Part shown: in pieces, positions 8,716 to 16,467 of the stretch
How positions within the stretch are numbered: the stretch's first letter is position 1
How the letters are laid out: every line of letters begins with the position of its first letter
Assembly (NCBI GenBank): GCA_002314145.1
Contig: DCCG01000028.1
Location: forward strand, 1 to 64,000
From: Thalassolituus sp. UBA1087
GTDB taxonomy: Bacteria > Pseudomonadota > Gammaproteobacteria > Pseudomonadales > Oceanobacteraceae
Direction: 5' to 3'
DNA length: 64,000 nucleotides
Program-made: the position numbers and the translations under genes
The notes under the pieces: generated by a model
Seen by the model: the letters and a program-made list of their open reading frames with translations, nothing else
Told to the model about the DNA's origin: nothing
The model's database searches: none

Positions 8716-9666
8716 TCACAGGTCCAGGGTCAGGCTGTCAGTAACAGCACGGGAAACACAGGGCATCACACATTGCCCGGAGGCTTTTTCAGCAGCAGAC
8801 AGAAAATCATCCCGGTGTTCCGGAATGCCTTCTTTTACGCCGGTTACACATTGCCCGCACACACCACCACGGCACATATTGGCGACTTCAACACCGGCTT
8901 CTTCCAGTGCTTCAAGCATACTGCTCTCCCCGTCCACAGCGATCTGCTGACCACTGGAAGCCAGACTGACGGTAAATGCTTTGCCGGGTTTGGGCGCGGC
9001 AAATTCCTCGTAATGGATAATGCCGGCCGGAATTCCCAGCGTCGCGGCTTCTGTTTTTACCGCCTCAATCAGGCTCTCCGGCCCACAGATATATACGTGC
9101 GCTCCCGGGCTCAGCTGCGCTAACAGCTGGTGCACGATACACTGTTGTCCGTGATCGGAATCATAACTGAAGTACTTTTCTCCCAGCGCCTCTGACAGCT
9201 GCTGGCGGTAAGCACCGGTCTGTGCACTGCGATACAGATAGTGCAGCTCAAAGTCGGCGTTACGGCGCTTCATTTCCGGCAGATACGACATGAAAGGCGT
9301 AATCCCCACACCACCGGCAATAAGAATATGTTTCTTCGCTGCCCAGTGCGGAGCGAATAAATTCGCCGGTGGTGCAATATTCAGCACATCACCTTCTTGC
9401 ACCTGAGTATGCATGAAAACGGAGCCACCACGGGATTCGTCCTGCAGTCGCACGGCAATTCCATAACTGCTGATATCTGCCGGATCACTCATCAGTGAAT
9501 AAGCATTACGGTACGTTTTTTCTGCCCCCTGCATTTCCACCATGACATGGGAACCGGCGGAAAATGCCGGCAGTGCCTGGTCTACAGCGGTAAAACGGAA
9601 TTCTCGTATTTTCGGTGCGACATCACGCACGGATGCCACACGTACCGGAATCATCGACTTACTCAT
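8716..9666 (-). CDS. Dimethylamine monooxygenase reductase subunit (PDR/VanB-type, FMN/NAD/2Fe-2S)
   Basis: A 316-residue oxidoreductase of the phthalate-dioxygenase-reductase type. It has a flavin-binding barrel (about 8-105, with YRNAYSL), a nucleotide-binding domain (GGVGITPF near 118-125; ICGPESL near 193-199) and a C-terminal plant-type 2Fe-2S domain with cysteines at 265, 270, 273 and 303 (CRGGVCGQC and PCVSRA). It passes electrons from NAD(P)H to the DUF3445 heme subunit encoded next. The ATG at 9666 shares one base with the stop of the DmmA-family gene (TGATG), with AGGAG upstream. This is preferred over a GTG two codons earlier. Confidence 0.88.
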   Translation of the reverse strand: MSKSMIPVRVASVRDVAPKIREFRFTAVDQALPAFSAGSHVMVEMQGAEKTYRNAYSLMSDPADISSYGIAVRLQDESRGGSVFMHTQVQEGDVLNIAPPANLFAPHWAAKKHILIAGGVGITPFMSYLPEMKRRNADFELHYLYRSAQTGAYRQQLSEALGEKYFSYDSDHGQQCIVHQLLAQLSPGAHVYICGPESLIEAVKTEAATLGIPAGIIHYEEFAAPKPGKAFTVSLASSGQQIAVDGESSMLEALEEAGVEVANMCRGGVCGQCVTGVKEGIPEHRDDFLSAAEKASGQCVMPCVSRAVTDSLTLDL

Positions 9667-10253
9667 CAGCACAACTCCTCTGATTCTTCCGGCAGGTCGG
9701 CCGGGTCTTCAGCATCAATCTGTACACCGACATAGGCACGGTGAATTTTTGAAAAGTGATCACGTACCAATAAATGTCGGCCACAACCACTGCAGACAGC
9801 CGGGCTGTGGGTGACAGGTTCGGTGATGGCGTAGCAATGGGTACAGAACAGGCGCCGCTCATTATTGACCGGCGGCAGAAGATGAACCTGTTCCATAATA
9901 AAACCGGCTTCGCAGATCAGTTTGGCCACATCCCAGATAAAGGCCTCGGTACCGGCCAGATAAAAACTGCTGGCCAGTGGCAGACTGCTGATGGTCTGCG
10001 GCAATTGCGACATACTGATGACATCGCCGTCTTCGCCCACCACCAGAGGAATAATATTCAGTGATTTTTCACTTTTTTCCGCTTCGTCCATCAGCGGTTT
10101 TAACAGAGCGCCGGCCTTGTCGCCGGTGGTATTTTTCCGGGCAATAAATACCTGACACTGTGCCGCCGGATTAAGACTGACCGGTGGATACTGCGGCCGG
10201 CTTTTTACACCGGGATTTAACGTAAGTTCTGGCTTATCTGCATTCGTTTGCAT
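9666..10253 (-). CDS. dmmA: Dimethylamine monooxygenase subunit, DmmA family
   Basis: A 195-residue protein with an N-terminal alpha/beta part and a C-terminal zinc-ribbon-like module holding two CxxC pairs (FCTHCYAI and CSGCGRHLL). This architecture fits the DmmA family named for dimethylamine monooxygenase (family assignment from memory). It is the first gene of a tight three-gene run with the reductase and the heme subunit. The ATG at 10253 is preceded by GGAG with 6 nt spacing; an upstream in-frame ATG at 10322 lacks such a site. A sigma-54-like element lies about 135 nt upstream of the start. It may assemble or couple the electron-transfer complex (inference). Confidence 0.75.
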   Translation of the reverse strand: MQTNADKPELTLNPGVKSRPQYPPVSLNPAAQCQVFIARKNTTGDKAGALLKPLMDEAEKSEKSLNIIPLVVGEDGDVISMSQLPQTISSLPLASSFYLAGTEAFIWDVAKLICEAGFIMEQVHLLPPVNNERRLFCTHCYAITEPVTHSPAVCSGCGRHLLVRDHFSKIHRAYVGVQIDAEDPADLPEESEELC

Positions 10254-10387
10254 ACCAAACTCCAGCTGTGTGAAACCATTCACCGCGCATGCGGGAAACA
10301 ACAAACCTTCTGTCAAAGCCATGTTCAGGCCAACCCGGGCCCGGTATCAGCCTGCCCAGTAGGATATTTTTATTCCTGACAGGAAAG

Positions 10388-10401
10388 GCAAAAACCGGAC
10401 C
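10388..10401 (-). promoter_or_regulatory. Sigma-54-like -24/-12 promoter for the Dmm genes
   Basis: On the minus strand the sequence CTGGTCCGGTTTTTGCC has GG (10401-10400) and GC (10389-10388) ten bases apart. By my count it matches 11 of 14 defined positions of the consensus YTGGCACGRNNNTTGCW. It points at the DmmA start at 10253, giving a leader of about 120 nt. Functional assignment is inference. Confidence 0.5.
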
Positions 10402-10462
10402 AGCCGTACGCTTTTTATCTAAGCCATTGTTTTATATGGTAATAATCAGCGTACCGTCAGCC

Positions 10463-10496
10463 ACTGACCCGGCTGAATGCACAACACCGGGTCAGT
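10463..10496. terminator. 10-bp inverted repeat downstream of the cupin gene
   Basis: ACTGACCCGG (10463-10472) is the exact reverse complement of CCGGGTCAGT (10487-10496), with a 14-nt loop. There is no T run on the minus side. It separates the cupin gene (ending 10558) from the sigma-54-like Dmm promoter, so it may attenuate read-through from tdm or be an operator. Confidence 0.4.
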
Positions 10497-10557
10497 TCTG
10501 CTTCATATCAGTTCATTTACAATGAACTCAATAACACAGCAGACAGGCACAGGCGAC

Positions 10558-10914
10558 TCAGCCTTCACCCTCACGGCGCTGACCGCAGAAGAAGCCGATA
10601 CCATAGCTGTCGGTTTCAAAGGTGATGGTGCTGCCAGCGGGGAAATAAAACACATCCCCGGCTTTGGCATGGGCCACATTGCCGTCCTGATCTGTGATTT
10701 TAAATTCACCTTCAACGATGCATTTCATTTCATGGTAGGTGTAGTCATACACCAGTGGTTTTTCAGATTTTTTCAGGTGAAAAAAACCGGCGGCGATGGT
10801 TTTATCTTCATCGCTGGAAACGGCAACATCGCCGAGCCAGGCGTTAACGCCCGGGCGTTCCATATCCGGTTGCTCTGTTTTAATCGCCTGCGGGAAAAAT
10901 TTCATAGCTGGCAT
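10558..10914 (-). CDS. Small single-domain cupin (EutQ-like) between tdm and the Dmm genes
   Basis: A 118-residue protein that is essentially one cupin barrel. It carries YTYHEMKCIVEGEFKITDQDG (metal-ligand-like His and Glu around 60-70) and the second motif AGDVFYFPAGS. It resembles the EutQ-type cupins that accompany amine and ethanolamine catabolism. AGAGG lies 8 nt before the ATG at 10914, and the gene follows tdm by 31 nt, so the two are probably cotranscribed. Its role in TMAO or dimethylamine metabolism is not established. Possible roles are metal handling, binding an amine or formaldehyde adduct, or a small enzyme activity. Confidence 0.7.
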   Translation of the reverse strand: MPAMKFFPQAIKTEQPDMERPGVNAWLGDVAVSSDEDKTIAAGFFHLKKSEKPLVYDYTYHEMKCIVEGEFKITDQDGNVAHAKAGDVFYFPAGSTITFETDSYGIGFFCGQRREGEG

Positions 10915-10945
10915 AGTACTTACCTCTTATTACTCATTTTTAATA

Positions 10946-13264
10946 TTAAGAACGTACCCGTGTACGCTCAGGATCGTAAAACGGTGTGGTCGTGACGGTT
11001 GCCCGCAGACGCTTTTTGTGTCCATCAAGCTGACCGACTTCCAGTGACGTGCCGGCCTCTGAAAATTCCGGCGCGACCCGGCACATGGCAATCTGTTTAT
11101 TCAGTAAGGGGGAACGGGTGGCACTGGTAATCACACCGACCGGATAACGGCCGCTGTACACTTCATCCCCATGCGATACGGTATCGGTATCTTCAATAAA
11201 CAGGCCTACCAGTTTTTTCCGGCTGGCGGGATTCTGTGCCGCCATGGCGCTGCGGCCGACAAAATCTTCTTCTTTGGTTTTCATCGGTACCGTAAATCCG
11301 ATACCGGCTTCGTAAGGATTGGTCTGCGGACAGAATTCATGGTCGGCGAAAATAAGCCCGGCTTCGATACGCAGCATATCCAGCGCATCAAAGCCCATCG
11401 GAGCAATACCGAATGACTGGCCAGCGGACCAGATGGCATCCCACAATTCAACGCCATGATCCGGATGACACCAGATTTCAAACCCCAGCTCGCCGGTATA
11501 ACCTGTACGCGAGACCATCACAGGAATACCGTCCGCAGCGCCCAGACGGCCAATGGTAAAATGGAACCAGCGCAGATCTTTAACATCCGGCTGATGGTCC
11601 GGTGTCCAGATAATTTCGCTGAGTAATGCGCGGCTTTGTGGCCCCTGTAACGACAGATTATGAATCTGGTCGGATGAATTCTGAATGCGTACGCGATAGC
11701 CTTTTTCCTCAGCCAGTTCACGCAGCCAGGTTTCCATATAGGGATCACCGGCGACAAAACGGAAATTCTGTTCACCGAGACGGAATAAGGTGCCGTCATC
11801 AATCATGCCACCGGTTTCACAGCACACTGCCGTGTAAACAATTTCTCCCACCGCCAGACGCCGTACGTTACGTGTCAGGGCATACTGCAGCAGTTCTTCA
11901 GCATCCGGACCTACCACTTCAAATTTACGCAGTGGCGTTAAATCAAGCAGCGCCACCCGTTCACGACAGGCGAGATATTCAGCCCGCGCACCATAGCCAT
12001 CATATTCTGCCGCCACCCAATAGCCACGGTACTCAGTGAAGTGGCTGGACATCGCCGATGTGCGTGGATGAAAGCCGGTTTGTCTGGTCATACGCGGTAA
12101 TTCCTCTGGCAGGGTGCGATAAGCAACAGAGCGGGGAAAATCCTCGTCCGCGCCATACACACGCACATGAATATCAGTGGGCACCCAGCCATTGGCCGGA
12201 TCAATATCATCCGGGCAGGCTGAGCTGCCGATCAGCAGATCACGCTGTGCGCGCAGCAGCACATAATCCCCGGCGCGGGAAAAAGGCTCGTCTGAAAAAA
12301 TGGTTCCGCACTCACCGACCACTGTGTTAAAAAATAAATTAATCGCCGGCCAGCCAGCACGGGGGGCTATGCCATAAGGCGCCAGCGCTTTATTGAAGTT
12401 ATCGCTGCAGCTGACATGGCCAAAATAACCGGCATCTTCGTAAAATTTATTGGTGCAGGCGTACAGAAAACTGTCATGACGGCCCACGGTATCCTGTACG
12501 ACCTGCAACATGCTCTGCATATCAGCATCGAGAAATTTTGAATGCAGCCCGGGCTGCGGCAGACTCAGCCCCTGCACTGTGCGAGTGGCCGTGGCATCCA
12601 GCATGACTTCGCGGCCGTTTTGTAATGCCTGCAGGTCGAAGGCAATTAAGTCGGAGCATTGCTTACCGGCGACATCAATCACCTGAATCCACTGCCCGGC
12701 TTTCACTTCGTATACCCCGGCCGTGCTGTTTTTAATACGGTGTTCCGCCACCGGCGTTGCCAGCGGCTCCGGCAGATCATCGAATTCCTGCTGAATTCCC
12801 CAGGCGCTGCGGAGTGACACCGTCAGCTCTTCGGGTGGCGTCTGGTCATCCACCATCATGGACGCTCCCGGCGCAATAATGATCAGCTCTGCATCCTGCC
12901 GAATGGATAATGCCGGCAAACTCTGCGCCGCAAAGGTCAGTGCCTGGCCGAGATGTTCATCACGGATATTCCACTGCGCAAAGCGATTATTCAGCGCCCG
13001 GGCTGCGTGGCTGTTCTCTTTCAGCAGCTGCCAGGTCAGCAGCGCCGGAGCGGGTGTCTGTGCCGTGTCCACACAGGCTGCCGCGGGCTCTGATGCCGAA
13101 TTGAGCACGAGCATTTCGCAGGGCTGATGACCACTGGCACTGCTGACGCACAGATAGTCGCCGGCGGATACTTTGATGCGCAGTGCATCCTGCCCCCCGA
13201 TCCGGTAAATCCGGGTAGGGGAAGCGGTATGATCTGCCTCGCCGCTGATGGGCATTGATTCCAT
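10946..13264 (-). CDS. tdm: Trimethylamine N-oxide demethylase (TMAO aldolase)
   Basis: Tdm splits TMAO into dimethylamine and formaldehyde. The 772 residues show the known two-part design: an N-terminal region containing a DUF1989 metal domain (about 175-370) and a C-terminal GcvT-type tetrahydrofolate domain (about 395-765; MDVLRIEAGL-like segment FDALDMLRIEAGLIF, and TGYTGELGFEIW). Cysteines 270, 286 and 350 and Asp205 occur at the spacing I recall for the zinc ligands and catalytic Asp of the Methylocella silvestris enzyme. The GcvT domain would catch formaldehyde on folate. AGGAG lies 7 nt before the ATG. It is divergent from the kinase-regulator-PAS-tmm run and leads into the cupin gene. 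Confidence 0.9.
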   Translation of the reverse strand: MESMPISGEADHTASPTRIYRIGGQDALRIKVSAGDYLCVSSASGHQPCEMLVLNSASEPAAACVDTAQTPAPALLTWQLLKENSHAARALNNRFAQWNIRDEHLGQALTFAAQSLPALSIRQDAELIIIAPGASMMVDDQTPPEELTVSLRSAWGIQQEFDDLPEPLATPVAEHRIKNSTAGVYEVKAGQWIQVIDVAGKQCSDLIAFDLQALQNGREVMLDATATRTVQGLSLPQPGLHSKFLDADMQSMLQVVQDTVGRHDSFLYACTNKFYEDAGYFGHVSCSDNFNKALAPYGIAPRAGWPAINLFFNTVVGECGTIFSDEPFSRAGDYVLLRAQRDLLIGSSACPDDIDPANGWVPTDIHVRVYGADEDFPRSVAYRTLPEELPRMTRQTGFHPRTSAMSSHFTEYRGYWVAAEYDGYGARAEYLACRERVALLDLTPLRKFEVVGPDAEELLQYALTRNVRRLAVGEIVYTAVCCETGGMIDDGTLFRLGEQNFRFVAGDPYMETWLRELAEEKGYRVRIQNSSDQIHNLSLQGPQSRALLSEIIWTPDHQPDVKDLRWFHFTIGRLGAADGIPVMVSRTGYTGELGFEIWCHPDHGVELWDAIWSAGQSFGIAPMGFDALDMLRIEAGLIFADHEFCPQTNPYEAGIGFTVPMKTKEEDFVGRSAMAAQNPASRKKLVGLFIEDTDTVSHGDEVYSGRYPVGVITSATRSPLLNKQIAMCRVAPEFSEAGTSLEVGQLDGHKKRLRATVTTTPFYDPERTRVRS

Positions 13265-13649
13265 GCCGGTCTCCTGTCTGATGCTTCAGTGTTGACGGAG
13301 AACACACAGCACCGTGATCGCCCATTGGTGATCGTCTTTGCGCCAGTGCTGTGCAATTTGCGGGTCACTCAGCATGGCGAAAAACAAGGCGGCTGGCTCC
13401 GGATCGGCAATGAAAGATCACAGCACCGGTGTTTCTCACTGGTTAATAATGTTTACCAGCAGGATTTTTCTCTCAATCCTCCGGGAGGAGTACCCACTTG
13501 GGAGTAACCCGGCCAAAAAGCCGCAGAATGGCACAACTTCTGCTCTTTACTTCGGGCAGAAGGCCAGACACCGCACAGAATATTTAATCCTGTGCCCGGA
13601 CAATGGCACGCACGCCAATACTCAATCGCAGAAAATACCGGAGGGGAAT
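13265..13649. promoter_or_regulatory. Divergent control region between tdm and the sensor kinase run
   Basis: This 385-bp gap has no convincing gene: open frames reach into it but use poor starts. It holds the sigma-54-like element at 13528-13544 for the plus-strand run. Several short repeats lie in it, including CCTCCGGGAGG near 13478. I found no equally good sigma-54 element pointing at tdm, whose promoter I cannot place. Confidence 0.6.
13528..13544 (+). promoter_or_regulatory. Sigma-54-like -24/-12 promoter for the kinase-regulator-PAS-tmm run
   Basis: ATGGCACAACTTCTGCT has GG (13530-13531) and GC (13542-13543) ten bases apart. By my count it matches 11 of 14 defined consensus positions, including TGGCAC intact. 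Transcription would start near 13555, about 95 nt before the kinase ATG. Confidence 0.5.
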
Positions 13650-14849
13650 ATGTCAGCTGTTACTGATCAGAAACCATCCCGCTCTTTCCAGTGGCTGCAG
13701 ATGTGGCTCAGTAAGGCCCGGCCACTGACACCGTCTCTGATGCCGACGGATTATCAGAGCCTGACGCTGGACATCGCCGCCGCCAGCGAGAGCTCAATGA
13801 GAGATATTGTTCACCGCTGCCAGCAGCGTCTGCGCTATTTGCTGCGTGATCATTCACTGCAACTGGCCATTGCCCTGCCCGCCACTGAGCAGGCAGCGAC
13901 CCTGATCACCGCCGCGGATAAAGCCGCTCAGCAGGACTGGCTTACGCCTGTGCAACATCACATCCGCCAGCTGCGCCACCGTGCCGCAGCGGCAGACACC
14001 GTATTCAACACCGCACTGTCAGGCGCCGGCCGCACGGCAGGAAGAGAAATATTCCTGCAGACACTGGCACTGAAAGGAGAAACCGAACCCGGTTGGCTGG
14101 CGGTCGTGTCGTCTCTGAATGAATACGATAAAGAATCCCTGCATTCACTGACCCGGCCAATGCGTGACGCTTTTGCACGCGGACTCAGCCTGTATTGCCA
14201 GCGTCAGCGGGAAATCCGCCAGTCACTGCACAGTGAACGCCGCGCTCAGGCGGCAGAGCTGCATGATTCGCTGGCACAGGTGCTGGGTTATATGCGCATC
14301 CGCTCAGCGCGGTTACAGACGCTGATGGATGAGACCTGTGTACAGCCCCACATGAAAACCATCAGCGACGACCTGGCCGACCAGACTCTGGTGGCCTACC
14401 GTCAGGTACGGGAACTGATCCGCACATCGCGCCTGAATCTCAGAGAGCAGTCGCTGGATCAGATGTTTATCAACGCCCTTGAAGAATTTGAACAGCACTC
14501 CGCCATCGTTTTTCAGCTGGATAACCGCTGTCCGGATTTATCCGTTAATCACCGCCAGTTAACCCAGCTGAGCTATATAGTGCGCGAAGCACTGGCCAAT
14601 ATTGTACGTCATTCCCATGCCAGTCATGCCCGCATCCGTCTGTTCCGGAAACACAATAAAGTCAGACTGACCATTGAGGACAATGGCCGCGGTATAGATA
14701 GAAACCAGGCCCGGTCGGACAGCTATGGACTGACGATCATGCAGGAGCGTGCCAGCAGCATTGCCGCCCGCTGCCAGATCAGTAATCGCCAGGGTGGCGG
14801 TACCCGGGTAGAAATAACTTTCCGCACACAGGAAGAGCAGCCGGCATGA
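13650..14849 (+). CDS. Soluble NarX/DesK-type sensor histidine kinase
   Basis: A 399-residue kinase without membrane segments. The N-terminal about 190 residues form an alpha/beta region that may be a degenerate GAF-like sensor. A HisKA_3 dimerisation helix carries the motif QAAELHDSLAQVLGYM with the phosphorylatable His205. The ATPase domain shows the N box REALANIVRHSHA (313 on), the G1 box DNGRGI (345 on) and YGLTIMQERA. The chosen ATG at 13650 has GGAGGGG upstream; a long in-frame extension to 13338 has no such site and atypical residues. It overlaps the response-regulator gene by ATGA. Lying between tdm and tmm, it most likely senses an intracellular signal of methylamine metabolism (inference). 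Confidence 0.85.
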   Translation: MSAVTDQKPSRSFQWLQMWLSKARPLTPSLMPTDYQSLTLDIAAASESSMRDIVHRCQQRLRYLLRDHSLQLAIALPATEQAATLITAADKAAQQDWLTPVQHHIRQLRHRAAAADTVFNTALSGAGRTAGREIFLQTLALKGETEPGWLAVVSSLNEYDKESLHSLTRPMRDAFARGLSLYCQRQREIRQSLHSERRAQAAELHDSLAQVLGYMRIRSARLQTLMDETCVQPHMKTISDDLADQTLVAYRQVRELIRTSRLNLREQSLDQMFINALEEFEQHSAIVFQLDNRCPDLSVNHRQLTQLSYIVREALANIVRHSHASHARIRLFRKHNKVRLTIEDNGRGIDRNQARSDSYGLTIMQERASSIAARCQISNRQGGGTRVEITFRTQEEQPA

Positions 14850-15589
14850 TTTCCCCTGACGATCACCTGGCAGACAATCTGCCCGCGGTACAGGCAGTCG
14901 TGGTTGATGACCACCCGCTATTCCGCCGCGGCATGGTGCAGTTGCTGAAAGAAACATCCGGCTTCCGCGTTCTGGCCGACTTTGATAATGCCCGCGACTA
15001 TATCGACCAGCTGGACCAGTATGATGCCGATCTGTTGCTGCTGGATTTACAGATGCCGGATATTTCCGGCCTTGACGCACTTAAAAAAATTCGTGAACTG
15101 GGCACTGAGATGCGCATCGTTATGATTACCGCGTCCGATGACAGCGAGCATTTAATCGAGGCGCTGAGTGCCGGCGCCGATGGCTACCTGTTAAAAGATA
15201 CGGCACCGGATGATATGACCCGCCAGCTTCGCAACGTCATGCAGGGGGAAGTCGCGCTGAATGCTGCCAGTGTTAATCTGCTGGCACGCGGATTACGCGA
15301 AGGGCAACGGGAAGGGCCACGGGAAGAAAGTACAGAAAAAAGCGACGCCAACACAGACCTGAACGACACCAACGAACTGACGCAGCGTGAACAGCAGACT
15401 CTGCAGCTGATCAGTCAGGGCATGAGTAATAAACTGATTGCCCGGGAGCTGGGCATCAGTGATGGTACCGTGAAAGTGTACGTTAAAAATATGCTGCGTA
15501 AACTGAACCTGCATTCGCGCCTGGAGCTGGCGGCCTGGGCTTATAACAACACCACCCTGTCAGTCACTGACCGCACGGATACCCCCTGA
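14846..15589 (+). CDS. NarL/FixJ-type response regulator
   Basis: A 247-residue two-domain regulator. The receiver has acidic residues D21-D22, the phosphoacceptor Asp67 (LLLLDLQMPD), Thr95 and Lys117 (YLLKD). A charged, low-complexity linker rich in Arg, Glu and Gly (about 150-176) leads to a LuxR-type helix-turn-helix (LTQREQQTLQLISQGMSNK to VKVYVKNMLRKLNLHSR). Its ATG overlaps the kinase stop (ATGA) and its own stop overlaps the next ATG (TGATG), so all three proteins are translationally coupled. It probably controls tdm and/or tmm-side transcription. NarL-type regulators do not normally activate sigma-54 promoters, so a second activator may be needed. Confidence 0.9.
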   Translation: MISPDDHLADNLPAVQAVVVDDHPLFRRGMVQLLKETSGFRVLADFDNARDYIDQLDQYDADLLLLDLQMPDISGLDALKKIRELGTEMRIVMITASDDSEHLIEALSAGADGYLLKDTAPDDMTRQLRNVMQGEVALNAASVNLLARGLREGQREGPREESTEKSDANTDLNDTNELTQREQQTLQLISQGMSNKLIARELGISDGTVKVYVKNMLRKLNLHSRLELAAWAYNNTTLSVTDRTDTP

Positions 15590-16371
15590 TGACCCTGCTG
15601 AAATTTTTCCGCACCGATCCGGTCACGGGGCCGGACTATTCCATGAACGAATTACTGAATTCGCTGAAAGATGTGGTATTCAGTGTCAGCGATGGCGACC
15701 AGCTGCAATATGTGAATCACTGCTGGGAGACATTAACCGGGGTCAGTAAAAAAGATACTGTCGGACGCGTGCTGACGTCTTTCTTTCATCCGGAAGACAT
15801 CAGCATCTGGCAAAACGCCCTGCATGATGTGGCAGAAACCCGTCTCAGTCAGCTTATCTGGGTACGCCTGGTCGGCCCGGATGATGAATTACGCTGGTGC
15901 GAAATGCGTCTGCAATCCATGCGCGCTGGCAGCCTTTATCCGATCAGCGCAACGTTGTGCGACATTACCCCTCAGGTGCGCAAAGAAGAAGTCCGGCATG
16001 CCAGTCTGCGCAGTCTGAACGGACTGATACGGGGTGTTCCGGCCATGCTGTTCCGTTCACGCAATAATTTAAGCTGGACGATGGAATATGTCAGTGATGG
16101 CTGCCTGGAAGTGACCGGCTACCCGGCGGAACAACTGATGAATCAGTCACAGCTGTCTTATGGTTCTATGATTGATCCCCAGGACGCGGGGTACGTCTGG
16201 ACCGCCGTACAGGATGCACTGAATAATAATACAGCCTATGAGCTGAAATACCGTATTTGTGATGCCGAGGGCAAGCGCCGTACGGTAAGAGAAAAAGGTC
16301 GTGGAATTTATTCAGCCAGTGGCCAGGTGCTCGGTGTTCAGGGCGTCGTATTTGAAAGCGACAGTCAATAA
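15589..16371 (+). CDS. Stand-alone double-PAS-domain protein
   Basis: A 260-residue soluble protein built of two PAS folds (about 18-128 and 145-258), each followed by a PAC-like stretch (LRWCEMRLQSM; YELKYRICDAEGKRRTVREKG). It has no kinase, GGDEF, methyl-accepting or DNA-binding domain. It is translationally coupled to the response regulator by a one-base overlap. The upstream kinase lacks a clear sensor domain, so this protein could supply sensing in trans, binding heme, flavin or a small ligand. That is inference: no ligand residues can be named from sequence alone. Confidence 0.8.
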   Translation: MTLLKFFRTDPVTGPDYSMNELLNSLKDVVFSVSDGDQLQYVNHCWETLTGVSKKDTVGRVLTSFFHPEDISIWQNALHDVAETRLSQLIWVRLVGPDDELRWCEMRLQSMRAGSLYPISATLCDITPQVRKEEVRHASLRSLNGLIRGVPAMLFRSRNNLSWTMEYVSDGCLEVTGYPAEQLMNQSQLSYGSMIDPQDAGYVWTAVQDALNNNTAYELKYRICDAEGKRRTVREKGRGIYSASGQVLGVQGVVFESDSQ

Positions 16372-16467
16372 ATAAGCCACTATACCTTTCTGGTTACCCA
16401 CACCGGGGAGTAGGTAAATACCGGCATTCTTTTTATCTTGATTGTATCCACTAAAAAGGAGATCAAG

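Noticed and set aside
10477..10995. A 172-residue plus-strand frame over the cupin gene
   Set aside because: It is antisense to a well-supported cupin with its own ribosome site, and its product has no recognisable features.
13338..13649. N-terminal extension of the sensor kinase to 13338
   Set aside because: The extension has no ribosome site, odd composition and covers the sigma-54-like element; the ATG at 13650 has GGAGGGG in front.
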